From positions 1,364,001 to 1,428,000 of the forward strand of contig NZ_CP007445.1 in the NCBI RefSeq assembly GCF_000599985.1: a stretch of 64,000 nucleotides of DNA, written 5' to 3'. A program made the translations under genes and the position numbers. Source of the stretch: Gilliamella apicola (lineage in GTDB: Bacteria > Pseudomonadota > Gammaproteobacteria > Enterobacterales > Orbaceae). The first letter of the stretch is position 1. Every line of letters starts with the position of its first letter. The notes below the pieces were generated by a model that saw only the letters and a list, made by a program, of their open reading frames with translations, was not told where the DNA came from and made no database searches. Below are positions 1-9,165 of this stretch, one piece after another.

Positions 1-55
1 GATACAGGTTAAAAGTGAATGAATTTGTCAAAAATCATTTAATCAGGAGATTATT

Positions 56-589
56 ATGCAACAATATGAACAAGCAACATTTGCCGGTGGCTGTTTTTGG
101 TGTATGGTAAAACCTTTTGATCAGTATGAAGGCGTGATAAATGTGGTATCTGGCTATACAGGCGGACATGTTGAAAATCCAACTTATCGACAAGTTTGTT
201 CGGGCACAACAGGGCATACCGAAGCTGTACAAATAACGTTTGACCCTAAAGTCATCAGCTACAAAAAATTGCTCGATATCTTTTGGCAACAAATCGATCC
301 TACTGATGGTAAAGGGCAGTTCGCTGATCGGGGGGATTCTTATCGACCTGCTATATTTTATCATAACGAATTTCAACATAAGCAAGCTATGGCGTCAAAG
401 CAAGCACTACAAGAAAGCGGACGATTTAACAAATCAATAGAAGTTTCAATTGAACCTGTGTTGACTTTTTATCCAGCAGAGGATTATCATCAAAATTATT
501 ACACAAAAAAGCCTTTGCATTATAATGAGTATTACCAACGATCAGGGCGAAGCCAGTTTATTGCTCAGCATTGGCCCAAAAATAAATAG
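56..589 (+). CDS. msrA: Peptide-methionine (S)-S-oxide reductase MsrA
   Basis: Reduces the S-epimer of methionine sulfoxide in proteins, a cytosolic repair function. The 177-residue protein has the catalytic motif GCFWC at residues 12-16 (Cys13 the nucleophile) close to the N-terminus, followed by the family's SGYTGG and GHTEAVQ motifs, and ends normally. The second Cys of the motif (GCFWCMV) is the form I associate with Firmicutes-type MsrA rather than E. coli MsrA. AGGAG lies about 8 bases before the ATG. A cytochrome b561 gene and msrB follow on the same strand with small gaps, so the three probably act together in oxidative repair. Confidence 0.95.
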   Translation: MQQYEQATFAGGCFWCMVKPFDQYEGVINVVSGYTGGHVENPTYRQVCSGTTGHTEAVQITFDPKVISYKKLLDIFWQQIDPTDGKGQFADRGDSYRPAIFYHNEFQHKQAMASKQALQESGRFNKSIEVSIEPVLTFYPAEDYHQNYYTKKPLHYNEYYQRSGRSQFIAQHWPKNK

Positions 590-601
590 GATATATTGTT
601 T

Positions 602-1129
602 ATGGAAAACTACCCAGAGTATTGTAGCAAACAAAAATGGTTACACTGGTTAACTATTATACTAGTGTTTTTAGAAATTATCTTGTTGACATTTGAAGTG
701 AGGTTGTCACATTATTTGGGTGGGATGTTTATGATTTATCTTTTTCATAAATCATTTGGAATAGTGATCTTAATGTTAACGATCTTGCGCTTTATTGTAA
801 TCAAGGAATATGGTGTACCTGATGTTTTACCGAAAGATCGAAAATTTCAGCGCATTTTGTCAAAATCTGTGCAAGGATTTATATATATCCTATTGATAAT
901 TATACCTTTATCAGGCTACTTAATGAGTAGCCGTTCACTCAATGTATTTGGCATTATTTCGATACCAGCAATTGATATGACAAATACAATGCATCAATTA
1001 TTTCATCTTGTGCACGAAATGAGTTCATATTTATTAGCTACTTTATTTATTTTACATATAGTAGGTGTTTCATATCATTTTTTTTGGATGAAAGATAAAG
1101 TTTTACAATCAATGTTAAAAGGAAATTAG
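602..1129 (+). CDS. Cytochrome b561 family protein
   Basis: Membrane dihaem cytochrome of the prokaryotic b561 family (E. coli CybB/YodB type), thought to pass electrons between quinone and a periplasmic or membrane acceptor. About 175 residues with four hydrophobic segments. Haem-ligand-type histidines sit in the first helix (KWLHWL), second helix (LFHKSFG) and last two (HEMSS, LHIVG). A TTG at 596 is in frame, but the ATG at 602 fits the usual N-terminus better. It lies 12 bases after msrA and before msrB, which hints that it could feed reductant to a repair system. That link is inference only. Confidence 0.85.
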   Translation: MENYPEYCSKQKWLHWLTIILVFLEIILLTFEVRLSHYLGGMFMIYLFHKSFGIVILMLTILRFIVIKEYGVPDVLPKDRKFQRILSKSVQGFIYILLIIIPLSGYLMSSRSLNVFGIISIPAIDMTNTMHQLFHLVHEMSSYLLATLFILHIVGVSYHFFWMKDKVLQSMLKGN

Positions 1130-1173
1130 TTTTATTGATGACTCTTAAATAAATTAAAAAGGTTAGGTGATTT

Positions 1174-1617
1174 ATGAATAATACGTTGAAAGAAAAAGCG
1201 ATATCACGATTAACACCCATGCAATACTATGTAACGCAACAAAATGGTACCGAACCACCACATGAAAATGAATTCAATGATAATCATCAAGAAGGGTTGT
1301 ATGTGGATGTTGTATCTGGTGAACCATTATTTGCTTCATTTGATAAATTTGATTCAGGATGTGGTTGGCCAAGTTTTTCTAAATCAATAAATAATGGCAA
1401 CATAATCGAAAAAGCTGACCATAGTCATGGTATGAGCCGTGTTGAAGTACGTTCAACAAAAGCTGATTCTCATCTTGGTCATGTATTTAATGATGGTCCA
1501 AAAGCGTTGGGTGGTTTACGTTATTGTATTAACTCAGCAGCCTTACGTTTTATACCTAGAGAAGAACTTGAATCTGCCGGTTATGGTCAATATTTAAAAC
1601 TTTTTAAAAATACTTAA
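1174..1617 (+). CDS. msrB: Peptide-methionine (R)-S-oxide reductase MsrB
   Basis: Reduces the R-epimer of methionine sulfoxide, complementing MsrA. The 147-residue protein shows the SGCGWPSF motif (about residues 61-68), the [10 protein letters not shown] block and the RYCINSAAL catalytic-Cys block. The paired CxxC zinc-binding motifs of E. coli MsrB are absent (the region reads [13 protein letters not shown]), so this is the zinc-free form found in Firmicutes and in MsrAB fusions. GGTTAGG lies upstream of the ATG. It closes the msrA-b561-msrB cluster and is convergent with lptG. Confidence 0.95.
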   Translation: MNNTLKEKAISRLTPMQYYVTQQNGTEPPHENEFNDNHQEGLYVDVVSGEPLFASFDKFDSGCGWPSFSKSINNGNIIEKADHSHGMSRVEVRSTKADSHLGHVFNDGPKALGGLRYCINSAALRFIPREELESAGYGQYLKLFKNT

Positions 1618-1835
1618 TTCATCTGCTCAATACCAAAAATTGTTTAGGATGCATTAATTATTATTTATTTAAATATTTGCCGTTCAAATAAACCGATCAT
1701 AGCTATTTTAATTAGGCTAATACTACTGCTATTATCAATTAAGCATTCTTAATTATTTAATTAAGAACGCCTGTATATGATTTCAAATTTTTAACTGTCT
1801 ATTTATTTAAAGAACATCAGCATGCAATGATATAC
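1618..1835. terminator. Convergent gap with AT-rich hairpin
   Basis: Between the convergent msrB and lptG genes. A near-perfect inverted repeat at 1743-1770 (arms of about 12 bp including TTCTTAATTA and TAATTAAGAA, 2-base loop) could serve as a shared terminator, but no clear T-tract follows on the plus strand. Nothing else recognisable is seen. Confidence 0.35.
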
Positions 1836-2900
1836 TTAATTTTTTCTTTTAAACAAAATATAGCTAATTAAAAGAAATACCAGACTAGTTACCATAGAGC
1901 CCAATATAGGATATACCCCGACTACAATGCTGGCTTGAGCAAAAAGGTTATCAGCAATATAGAAGATAAATCCAAAACTGATACCAATAATCACTCTCAC
2001 TCCCATTGATACGCTGCGTAGTGGTCCAAAAATAAAAGACAACGCGAGAAGCATCATGACAGCCACGGAAAGTGGCTTGATTAATTTCTTCCAAAAAAGT
2101 AAATCATAATTTTTAGTGTCTTGACCTGAGCTTTTTAAATATTGTGAATATTTGTATAATCCAGAAGCAGATAGAGAATCTGGATCAAATGCTACAATGC
2201 TTAACTTGTCAGGGGTAATATTTGTTTTCCACTCCATTGTAAGAGTATTACTACTTTGAATTTTATCAATTTGAGTTAAATCACTTTTTTCAATTTGTGA
2301 TAACGTCCAAACATTATCTTTGAATATACCATTATCGGCATGCGTTATTGACAATAATTTATTGTTGTCTACCGAATAGATATCAATGTTAGATATTGAA
2401 CTATCACCATTAACATGGCCGATATAGACATAATCATTGCCATCTTTTGCCCATAAGCTACCTTGTTGTGCCATTAAAGAACTGCCGTAGAGTTTTTCTG
2501 AGCGCATATTTCGAGCAGTTTGCTCACTAATAGGCGCAATCCATTCGCCAATAGCCATAGTAAGAAACACAAGCGGTAATGCTGTTTTCATTACGGCTAA
2601 AGCAATTTTAAAACGGCTGAATCCAGCCGTTTCCATTACTATCAGTTCACTACGGGATGCTAACATACCTAATCCAATTAAAGCACCAAGTAAAGCTGCC
2701 ATTGGAAAAAAAACTTCTAAATCTTTCGGCACCATTAATAAAGAATAGATACCGACAGCAAAAGCATCGTAGTCAACTTTTATTTTTCTAAGTTGATCAA
2801 TGAAACGGATAATGCCTGATAAGCTGATTAATAAAAACAGGCTAATTCCAATAGTACTTATAATAGTTTTACCAATATAGCGATCTAAAATCGAAAACAT
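1836..2900 (-). CDS. lptG: LPS export ABC transporter permease LptG
   Basis: Inner-membrane permease of the LptB2FG complex that extracts lipopolysaccharide from the inner membrane and pushes it into the LptC-LptA bridge. It has 354 residues with the family layout: three N-terminal membrane helices (about 10-30, 55-80, 95-120), a periplasmic beta-jellyroll domain (about 130-265) and three C-terminal helices, ending IPYILFKRK-like in SYILFKRKN. GGAG lies 8-9 bases before the ATG. It follows lptF by 11 bases in the same transcription unit, as in E. coli. Confidence 0.95.
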   Translation of the reverse strand: MFSILDRYIGKTIISTIGISLFLLISLSGIIRFIDQLRKIKVDYDAFAVGIYSLLMVPKDLEVFFPMAALLGALIGLGMLASRSELIVMETAGFSRFKIALAVMKTALPLVFLTMAIGEWIAPISEQTARNMRSEKLYGSSLMAQQGSLWAKDGNDYVYIGHVNGDSSISNIDIYSVDNNKLLSITHADNGIFKDNVWTLSQIEKSDLTQIDKIQSSNTLTMEWKTNITPDKLSIVAFDPDSLSASGLYKYSQYLKSSGQDTKNYDLLFWKKLIKPLSVAVMMLLALSFIFGPLRSVSMGVRVIIGISFGFIFYIADNLFAQASIVVGVYPILGSMVTSLVFLLISYILFKRKN

Positions 2901-2911
2901 CCTTTTCTCCT

Positions 2912-4012
2912 TTATGATGCAATATATTTCAAACGAATTTTACGCATAAATAAGTTATCCCAACAATTTAAAATTATGGCAAGAATAAAATATCCTAGAT
3001 TGATTACATAAAACCATAAAGCTGGATCTAAACGCCCCTTGCCTGCATTGGCTTTAATCGAACTGGCTAATAAAAAATAGACCAAATAGAGCAACAATGC
3101 AGGGAGAATTTGCGCCAATCGTCCTTGTCTAGGATTCGACACGCTAAGAGGAATAACCAAAAATGCCATGAGAGGAACAGAGATAATAAGGGTTAACCGC
3201 CAATAAAACTCAGCTTCTGATTTGATTGTTTTTGTTTCATACAAATCCGTTAAACCGAGTTGTTGAACATCATTTATTTCATCATTATTTGAGTCGAGTT
3301 CTTTAGGTTTAATAATACCCATATAATTATGAAAGTTAGTTATGCGAAAATCTTTTAGTTGTGCAGTCCCTTCATAGCGATTAGCATCATCAAGTGTGAT
3401 AATTTGATTGCCTTGTGCATCATTTCCAGTCTTTCCCTTGTTGGCAATAATGATTGAAGGTCGTTGATTGTCCTTAGGATTAATTTTAGCAATAAAGACA
3501 TTTTCTAAATTATTTTTATCAACATTACTAATATAAATCACTGAATTTCCATCTGGTGTTTGCTGAAATTGACCCGCTAATAGACCTGCTAAACTTGGAT
3601 TGATTTTGGCATTTTCAACTAACTGGTCTTGTTTTAAGCTTGACCAAGGTCCAAACCAAATACAATTGATTGTCGTTAATGCGCAAGTGAGAATACAAAG
3701 AAAAAAAACTACTTGGTAATTCAAATTCTTTTTTACACCACAGGCATGCATGGCTACCATTTCACTATCAGAATATAAACGACCAAAAGTTACTAAAACG
3801 CCCAAAAATAAGCTTAATGGCAAAATCAAATCCGCCATATTTGATACGCCTAATACTAGCAAAGGCATGATTAAATCACGTGGAATATTTCCCTCTATCG
3901 CACTAGATAAAATTCTAATTAACTTTTGAGAAAAGAAAATTAGCAATAATATAAATAATATTGCACCTTGTGTTTTTAATGTTTCTTTCACTAAATATCG
4001 ACGGATTATCAC
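2912..4012 (-). CDS. lptF: LPS export ABC transporter permease LptF
   Basis: Partner of LptG in the LPS-exporting ABC transporter. The 366-residue protein begins MIIRRYLVKETLKTQ, the conserved LptF start, and has the same three-helix, jellyroll, three-helix layout. The conserved coupling helix region contains EMVAMHACG. The first gene of lptFG, it is transcribed divergently from pepA with a 138-bp gap, the same arrangement as in E. coli. Confidence 0.95.
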   Translation of the reverse strand: MIIRRYLVKETLKTQGAILFILLLIFFSQKLIRILSSAIEGNIPRDLIMPLLVLGVSNMADLILPLSLFLGVLVTFGRLYSDSEMVAMHACGVKKNLNYQVVFFLCILTCALTTINCIWFGPWSSLKQDQLVENAKINPSLAGLLAGQFQQTPDGNSVIYISNVDKNNLENVFIAKINPKDNQRPSIIIANKGKTGNDAQGNQIITLDDANRYEGTAQLKDFRITNFHNYMGIIKPKELDSNNDEINDVQQLGLTDLYETKTIKSEAEFYWRLTLIISVPLMAFLVIPLSVSNPRQGRLAQILPALLLYLVYFLLASSIKANAGKGRLDPALWFYVINLGYFILAIILNCWDNLFMRKIRLKYIAS

Positions 4013-4150
4013 ATTTTACCTATCTTCAATTTTTATAAATGGGACTATTATAATAGGATTTGCTTTGTTTAGTTATCTTTTTGTTGCTATCGCTAAATGA
4101 ACAGATAGAATGTTACTCATCATCATAAATTTCATAAAAAGAGAATATCT

Positions 4151-5632
4151 ATGGAAATTTTAATCAAAAACAGTAATTCAATTACAAAACCAAAATCAGA
4201 ATGTTTAGTTATTACCGTAAATTCAGATAAAAATCAGTCAGATATAGTAAAGGAAATTGATGAAGCGACTAATGGGTTGGTCAGTCAACTGATCAAATCT
4301 GGTGACATTAGTACTGAACTTGGTAAAACCACTTTTTTATATTCCTGTTCATCTAAATTAAACCAAGAACTATTATTTGTTGGTTGTGGAAAGTTGAAAG
4401 AATTTGACAGCAACCAATCCAAACAAATTATCCAAGCGGTAGTCAAAGAATTATTGGCAAAAAAAGTCAAAAGTGTGAATTGGGATTTATTAACGGTTAA
4501 ATCAACGGCAAATATTGAAATTGTTAAGCAACTTCCACAAATTATCAATAAGATGACCTATTGTTTTGATCAATTCAAAACCCAAAAATCGCCAACTCCA
4601 AATTTGGATAAAATTACCTTAATTTGCAATGACAAAAAGCAAAGCGAATCTTTAACAAACGGATTATTACAAGGTCAAATTATTGCCGATGCAATTAGTA
4701 CCACAAAAACAATTGCCAATATGCCTTCAAATGTTTGCAATGCACAATATCTAGCGGATCAGGCTAAACAATTAGGTAAAAAGCACTCATCTTTAAAAAT
4801 TTCATGCTTAGGTGAGAAAGAATTAGCTAAACTAAATATGAATGCCTATTTAGCGGTAGGGCGTGGTTCTGCAAATGAATCGATAATGACGATCATTGAA
4901 TATCATGGTGCAAAAGATAAAAAAGCCCAGCCTTATGTGCTTGTAGGTAAAGGTTTAACATTCGATTCAGGTGGTATTTCAATTAAACCTTCAGCGGGTA
5001 TGGATGAAATGAAATATGATATGTGCGGAGCCGCAACCGTTTATGGTGTTATGCAGGCAGTCGCAGAGCTTAAACTACCTATTAATGTCGTTGGGGTTAT
5101 GGCAGGTTGTGAAAACATGCCTGATGGCAATAGCTATCGACCAGGTGATATCTTAACAACCATGTCTGGAACTACAGTCGAAGTAATTAATACCGATGCG
5201 GAAGGGCGCTTGGTATTATGCGATGCTTTAACTTATGTTGAACGTTATAAACCAAAAACTGTTATTGATATAGCAACCTTAACTGGTGCCTGCATTGTTG
5301 CATTAGGTCACCACTATACAGGGGTGATGGGTAACAACAAAAATTTAGTTAATGAATTAATGTTAGCATCCAATAAAGCTGGCGATAAAGCATGGGAATT
5401 ACCGATTGATAATGATTTCCAAGAGCAGATTAAGTCAACTTGTGCAGATATTGTCAATGCTGGCGGTCGTGATGGTGGAACAATTACTGCAGCGTGTTTT
5501 TTATCACGGTTTACCGAAAAATATCACTGGGCGCATTTAGACATTGCTGGTACAGCTTGGCAATCAGGCGCTAAAAAAGGCGCGACAGGTCGCCCAGTTG
5601 CGATGTTGATTGAATACTTATTAACACAATAG
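4151..5632 (+). CDS. pepA: Leucyl aminopeptidase PepA
   Basis: Dizinc or dimanganese M17 aminopeptidase that releases N-terminal residues. In E. coli it also binds DNA at ColE1 cer and carAB. 493 residues. The catalytic C-terminal domain has the metal-binding Lys/Asp motif GKGLTFDSGG (about residue 267) and the M17 signature NTDAEGRL (about 346). The N-terminal macro-like domain occupies about residues 1-160. It is followed 17 bases later by holC, giving the E. coli pepA-holC order. Confidence 0.95.
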   Translation: MEILIKNSNSITKPKSECLVITVNSDKNQSDIVKEIDEATNGLVSQLIKSGDISTELGKTTFLYSCSSKLNQELLFVGCGKLKEFDSNQSKQIIQAVVKELLAKKVKSVNWDLLTVKSTANIEIVKQLPQIINKMTYCFDQFKTQKSPTPNLDKITLICNDKKQSESLTNGLLQGQIIADAISTTKTIANMPSNVCNAQYLADQAKQLGKKHSSLKISCLGEKELAKLNMNAYLAVGRGSANESIMTIIEYHGAKDKKAQPYVLVGKGLTFDSGGISIKPSAGMDEMKYDMCGAATVYGVMQAVAELKLPINVVGVMAGCENMPDGNSYRPGDILTTMSGTTVEVINTDAEGRLVLCDALTYVERYKPKTVIDIATLTGACIVALGHHYTGVMGNNKNLVNELMLASNKAGDKAWELPIDNDFQEQIKSTCADIVNAGGRDGGTITAACFLSRFTEKYHWAHLDIAGTAWQSGAKKGATGRPVAMLIEYLLTQ

Positions 5633-5649
5633 GTTGATCATTCATTTAT

Positions 5650-6105
5650 ATGAAAAAAGTGATTTTTTATCTTTTAGAAAACCAAAAACCGGCGAATGAA
5701 TCAGGTGTTTTATACCATGAGAAACTCGCTTGTGAAAAAATTGTTGAAATCTGGCAAGCAAATAAAAGAATCTTAGTTGCTTGCCAAGATCAACAACAAG
5801 CTGAACGTATAGATGAATACCTTTGGCAGCTTGATACCGACCATTTTGTACCACATAATTTAGCTGGTGAAGGTATGAAAGGTGGTTCGCCCGTCGAAAT
5901 TTGTTGGCCACAAAAACGCAGTAATGGCAATCGGCATGTATTGATTAATCTACAAGAGCAGTTTCCTGAATTTGCCGCAGTGTATTCTGATATTGTTGAT
6001 TTTGTACCAGTAGACGAAAGATTAAAAGAGTTGGCAAGAACAAGGTATAAATTATATAAAGAAGCTGGATTCAATTTAAAAACCATACCCGTGACTTGCG
6101 AGTAA
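5650..6105 (+). CDS. holC: DNA polymerase III chi subunit HolC
   Basis: Chi subunit of the clamp-loader complex, linking it to SSB through HolD. 151 residues, close to the 147 of E. coli. It starts MKKVIFYLLE and carries the VACQDQQQAERIDEYLW block and the LINL...VVDF-type strand pattern (FVPVDERLKELARTRYK) typical of the family. It lies directly downstream of pepA and is followed by a strong hairpin terminator. In E. coli valS comes next; here a pan operon intervenes. Confidence 0.92.
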   Translation: MKKVIFYLLENQKPANESGVLYHEKLACEKIVEIWQANKRILVACQDQQQAERIDEYLWQLDTDHFVPHNLAGEGMKGGSPVEICWPQKRSNGNRHVLINLQEQFPEFAAVYSDIVDFVPVDERLKELARTRYKLYKEAGFNLKTIPVTCE

Positions 6106-6106
6106 A

Positions 6107-6151
6107 TTTATACCATTGCGAAATAATATAAAGGCAATGGTATAAACTTTT
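6107..6151 (+). terminator. Rho-independent terminator after holC
   Basis: Perfect 13-bp inverted repeat (6107-6119 and 6134-6146; arm TTTATACCATTGC) with a 14-base loop, followed by CTTTTT. Confidence 0.75.
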
Positions 6152-6424
6152 TAGATTTGGTGATGGATCGATATTACGCAGGGTTAATGCGGTGATGACA
6201 AGCTAAAAAAATATTGTATTGGTTATAAGCAAAGCAAGTTTATTCGCTATTGGAGTCTACAGAAAAGATCTAACATTATTTAATAATGGTAAATTTTATT
6301 TTTACTCAACAGAGTAATAATCGCCGATAAATTATAAATATTGTTAATTTTATCAGAATTAATCTAATTGAATATCAATCGGATTAGGCTATAATGCGAT
6401 CTTTTTTAAAAAGATATAATAGTT
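6147..6424 (+). promoter_or_regulatory. Gap before the pan operon with promoter
   Basis: About 280 bases with no credible gene. A sigma70-type promoter is visible: TTGAAT at 6368-6373, 16-bp spacer, perfect TATAAT at 6390-6395, 30 bases before the panG-like ATG. It is the only good promoter seen for the three pan genes. Confidence 0.6.
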
Positions 6425-7267
6425 ATGATTATCGGTTTTATAGGTGCGGGTAAAGTTGGTTGTACGTTAGCGAAGTACTTTTCATTGAGTGGTTTTCGTA
6501 TTGCTGGTTTTTTTAGTCGAACTTATGAACATGCACAAGAAGCAAGTGATTTTACGCAAAGCAAAGCTTATTCATCACTTGGTGATTTAGTTAACGATTG
6601 TGATTGCATATTTGTTACTGTATCTGATAGTCAAATATTAGTTGTTTGGCAAGAACTGTGCCAGCTACCTATTGCGAATAAATGGATAGGTCACTGTAGT
6701 GGTTTATTAACATCTCATATCTTTAGCCAAAATAAGGTTGTTCATCCTTTAGCTTTTTCTTTACATCCTCTATATGCCATTTATGATCGGTTTGGTTGCT
6801 ATTCTGCCATGCCTGGTGTCTCTTTCACGCTTGAAGCCAATCCTAAAGTTATTTGCCAATTGCAAGCTGTGTTTACATCTTTAAAAAACCCTTTGGCAGT
6901 CCTTTCAGCTAGTAAAAAGCCTCTTTATCATGCAGCCTGTGTCATGCTTAGTAACCAAGTGATTGCTTTAGTACAAATAGGAATAGAATTATTGAATCAA
7001 TGTGATTTAAACAGTGAGTTTAGTGAACAAGCATGGCATCCGTTATTTTTAGGTAATGCCAACAATACTTGTAAACTAGGGGTGATTAATGCTTTAACAG
7101 GGCCGATTGAACGCGGTGATATTGATACTATCAAACAACATATAATGGTTATGCCAGATGAATTAAGACCGATTTATAAACAATTATCAACTATTTTACT
7201 TAATATTAGTCGAAAAAAACATCCGAACAAAAATTATCGACAACTGGAATTGGAGCTGTCTTCGTGA
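6425..7267 (+). CDS. panG: Rossmann-like DUF2520 oxidoreductase, probable ketopantoate reductase PanG
   Basis: Probably reduces 2-dehydropantoate to pantoate with NADPH. 280 residues: an N-terminal Rossmann fold with GFIGAGKVG (residues 4-12), then a DUF2520-type C-terminal helical domain containing NALTGPIERGD (about 219-229). This family, not the classic PanE fold, was shown to be the alternative ketopantoate reductase PanG in Francisella. The gene overlaps panB by four bases (GTGA) and is in one operon with panB and panC, exactly where the missing middle step of the pathway is expected. It could be another NADP-dependent enzyme, but context makes that unlikely. Confidence 0.8.
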   Translation: MIIGFIGAGKVGCTLAKYFSLSGFRIAGFFSRTYEHAQEASDFTQSKAYSSLGDLVNDCDCIFVTVSDSQILVVWQELCQLPIANKWIGHCSGLLTSHIFSQNKVVHPLAFSLHPLYAIYDRFGCYSAMPGVSFTLEANPKVICQLQAVFTSLKNPLAVLSASKKPLYHAACVMLSNQVIALVQIGIELLNQCDLNSEFSEQAWHPLFLGNANNTCKLGVINALTGPIERGDIDTIKQHIMVMPDELRPIYKQLSTILLNISRKKHPNKNYRQLELELSS

Positions 7268-8118
7268 AAAAAACTATTTTAACCTTACAACAACGTAAAG
7301 AAAATCAACAAAAAATCACTATGCTAACGGCGTATGATTATACAACTGCCAAGCTTATGGATGAAAGTGGGGTCGATTGTTTACTTGTTGGTGACTCTTT
7401 AGGAATGGTCATGCTAGGCTATGAAAGTACAGTGTTTGTTACTATGGAGGATATGATTCATCACTCGAAAGCAGTGGCAAAAGCAGCTAAAACAGCTTTT
7501 GTTATCACTGATTTACCATTCATGTCTTATCATACCTCCGTCTATAATGCTGTTTATAATGCCGGACGATTAATTAAAGAAGGGCAAGCGCAAGCTGTAA
7601 AACTTGAAGGAGGGCAAGCATTTTGTGAACATATTAAAATGATTGCTCAAGCTTCAATTCCCGTTGTTGCTCATATCGGTTTAATGCCGCAATCTGTTTT
7701 AGCTTTAGGCGGTTATAAAGTTCAAGGTAAAGATTATCAAAATGCTAAAAATATTGTGCTTGATGCCTTAGCTGTCGAACAAGCTGGTGCAGCTGCAATT
7801 TTATTAGAATGCGTCCCTGCCAAACTGGCTAAATTTATTACTGAGCTTGTCAATATTCCAACTATAGGTATTGGGGCTGGCGCTGGTTGTGATGGACAAG
7901 TATTGGTTTATCAAGACATGCTGTCAATGTATGATGGCGTATCTTCAAAATTTGTTAAATCTTTTGCACCAGTCGGGGAACAAATGAAAAAAGCGTTTGG
8001 TGATTATTGCCAAGAAGTCAAACAACAACAGTACCCTGCATCGATTCATGAATTTGCGATGGATGATGAAATTATGCAAAATCTGAAAAGTGAATTTTTG
8101 AATAACAAAAAAGGATGA
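7264..8118 (+). CDS. panB: 3-methyl-2-oxobutanoate hydroxymethyltransferase PanB
   Basis: First committed step of pantothenate synthesis, transferring a hydroxymethyl group from methylene-tetrahydrofolate to ketoisovalerate. 284 residues starting at GTG. Family motifs are MLTAYDYTTAKL near residue 20, LLVGDSLGMVMLGY (about 40-53), VKLEGG (about 112) and GIGAGAGCDGQVLVYQDML (about 201-219). It is translationally coupled to the upstream panG-like gene and followed four bases later by panC. The C-terminal extension is slightly longer than in E. coli PanB (264 residues). Confidence 0.96.
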   Translation: MKKTILTLQQRKENQQKITMLTAYDYTTAKLMDESGVDCLLVGDSLGMVMLGYESTVFVTMEDMIHHSKAVAKAAKTAFVITDLPFMSYHTSVYNAVYNAGRLIKEGQAQAVKLEGGQAFCEHIKMIAQASIPVVAHIGLMPQSVLALGGYKVQGKDYQNAKNIVLDALAVEQAGAAAILLECVPAKLAKFITELVNIPTIGIGAGAGCDGQVLVYQDMLSMYDGVSSKFVKSFAPVGEQMKKAFGDYCQEVKQQQYPASIHEFAMDDEIMQNLKSEFLNNKKG

Positions 8119-8122
8119 AATA

Positions 8123-8971
8123 ATGAAAGTAGTAACAACGATTAGAGAGGTGCGTGAGCAAGTTAACGCTTGGCGACAAGCTGATAATAGCATCGGTTTA
8201 GTACCGACAATGGGATTTTTGCATGAAGGTCATCAAAGTTTGATGCAAGCCGCTAAACAAGATAATCAAAAAGTTATTGTAACGATTTTTGTCAATCCTA
8301 TTCAATTTGGTCCTTCGGAAGATCTTGCCAGTTATCCACGAGATTTAGAACGTGATAAAATCGCCTGCGAACAAGTGGGTGTCGATCTGATTTTCTGCCC
8401 AGACGCCAGTGAAATGTATTCACCTAATTTTAATAGTTATGTTGATGTAAATGAGTTAACAGAAGCTTTATGTGGCAAAAGACGCCCAGGTCATTTTAAA
8501 GGCGTTTGTACGGTTGTTACAAAACTATTCAATATTGCTCAACCAGATCGTGCCTACTTTGGGCAAAAAGATGCCCAACAATTAGCGGTAATTAAACGTA
8601 TGGTAACGGATCTGAATTTTAATATTGAAATCATCGGATGTCCTATTGTACGTGAATCAGATGGACTGGCTAAAAGTTCTCGTAATAGTTATTTGTCTGA
8701 AAGTGAACGGGTGGCTGCGGTTTGTCTTTACCAAGCAATTGAATGTGCAAAAGCTATGATTCATAAAGGTGAAAAGTCAGTTAATGTGATCACCCAAGCC
8801 ATGCAAGAGTTGATCAGTAAACAACCTTTGGCAAAAGTTGATTATATTGAGTTTGTAGATTTAGCTACATTAAAATCAGTTGATTTACTTGCACAAGACA
8901 GTTTATGTGCTTTAGCTATTTATATTGGTAAAACACGATTAATCGATAATTTTATTTATCAACATGATTGA
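8123..8971 (+). CDS. panC: Pantothenate synthetase PanC
   Basis: Joins pantoate and beta-alanine with ATP to form pantothenate. 282 residues with the nucleotidyltransferase HIGH-like motif PTMGFLHEGH (about 29-38), FVNPIQFGPSEDL (about 57-69), HFKGVCTVV, YFGQKDAQQ and the KSSRNSYLS-type loop. AAGGA lies before the ATG. It is the last gene of the pan operon and is followed by a strong terminator. panD, for beta-alanine, is not in the window. Confidence 0.96.
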   Translation: MKVVTTIREVREQVNAWRQADNSIGLVPTMGFLHEGHQSLMQAAKQDNQKVIVTIFVNPIQFGPSEDLASYPRDLERDKIACEQVGVDLIFCPDASEMYSPNFNSYVDVNELTEALCGKRRPGHFKGVCTVVTKLFNIAQPDRAYFGQKDAQQLAVIKRMVTDLNFNIEIIGCPIVRESDGLAKSSRNSYLSESERVAAVCLYQAIECAKAMIHKGEKSVNVITQAMQELISKQPLAKVDYIEFVDLATLKSVDLLAQDSLCALAIYIGKTRLIDNFIYQHD

Positions 8972-9003
8972 TTTAACTATAAATTCAAACTTTATAAATT
9001 AAT

Positions 9004-9027
9004 ACCGCTTTTTAACAAGCGGTTTTT
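9004..9027 (+). terminator. Rho-independent terminator after panC
   Basis: Perfect 7-bp stem ACCGCTT/AAGCGGT (9004-9010, 9017-9023), 6-base loop, then a T-run to 9027. Confidence 0.85.
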
Positions 9028-9165
9028 ATATCAATTATCAATCTAATAAAGTTTTAATCATATATTAAATCAATGAGTTTATTAATCTGCTAATTTATTG
9101 TTTGGCTATTTTCCTGTAGAATATAGGGTATTTTTATGCCTTGAATTAGGATTTATTCATCAATT

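Noticed and set aside
4285-4548. Minus-strand frame within pepA and similar antisense frames in valS, uvrA and ydiJ
   Set aside because: They lie opposite strong conserved genes, lack ribosome-binding sites and show no recognisable protein pattern.
9061-9165. Specific valS promoter
   Set aside because: A TAGAAT near 9117 has no well-spaced -35 partner; a promoter surely exists but cannot be placed with confidence.
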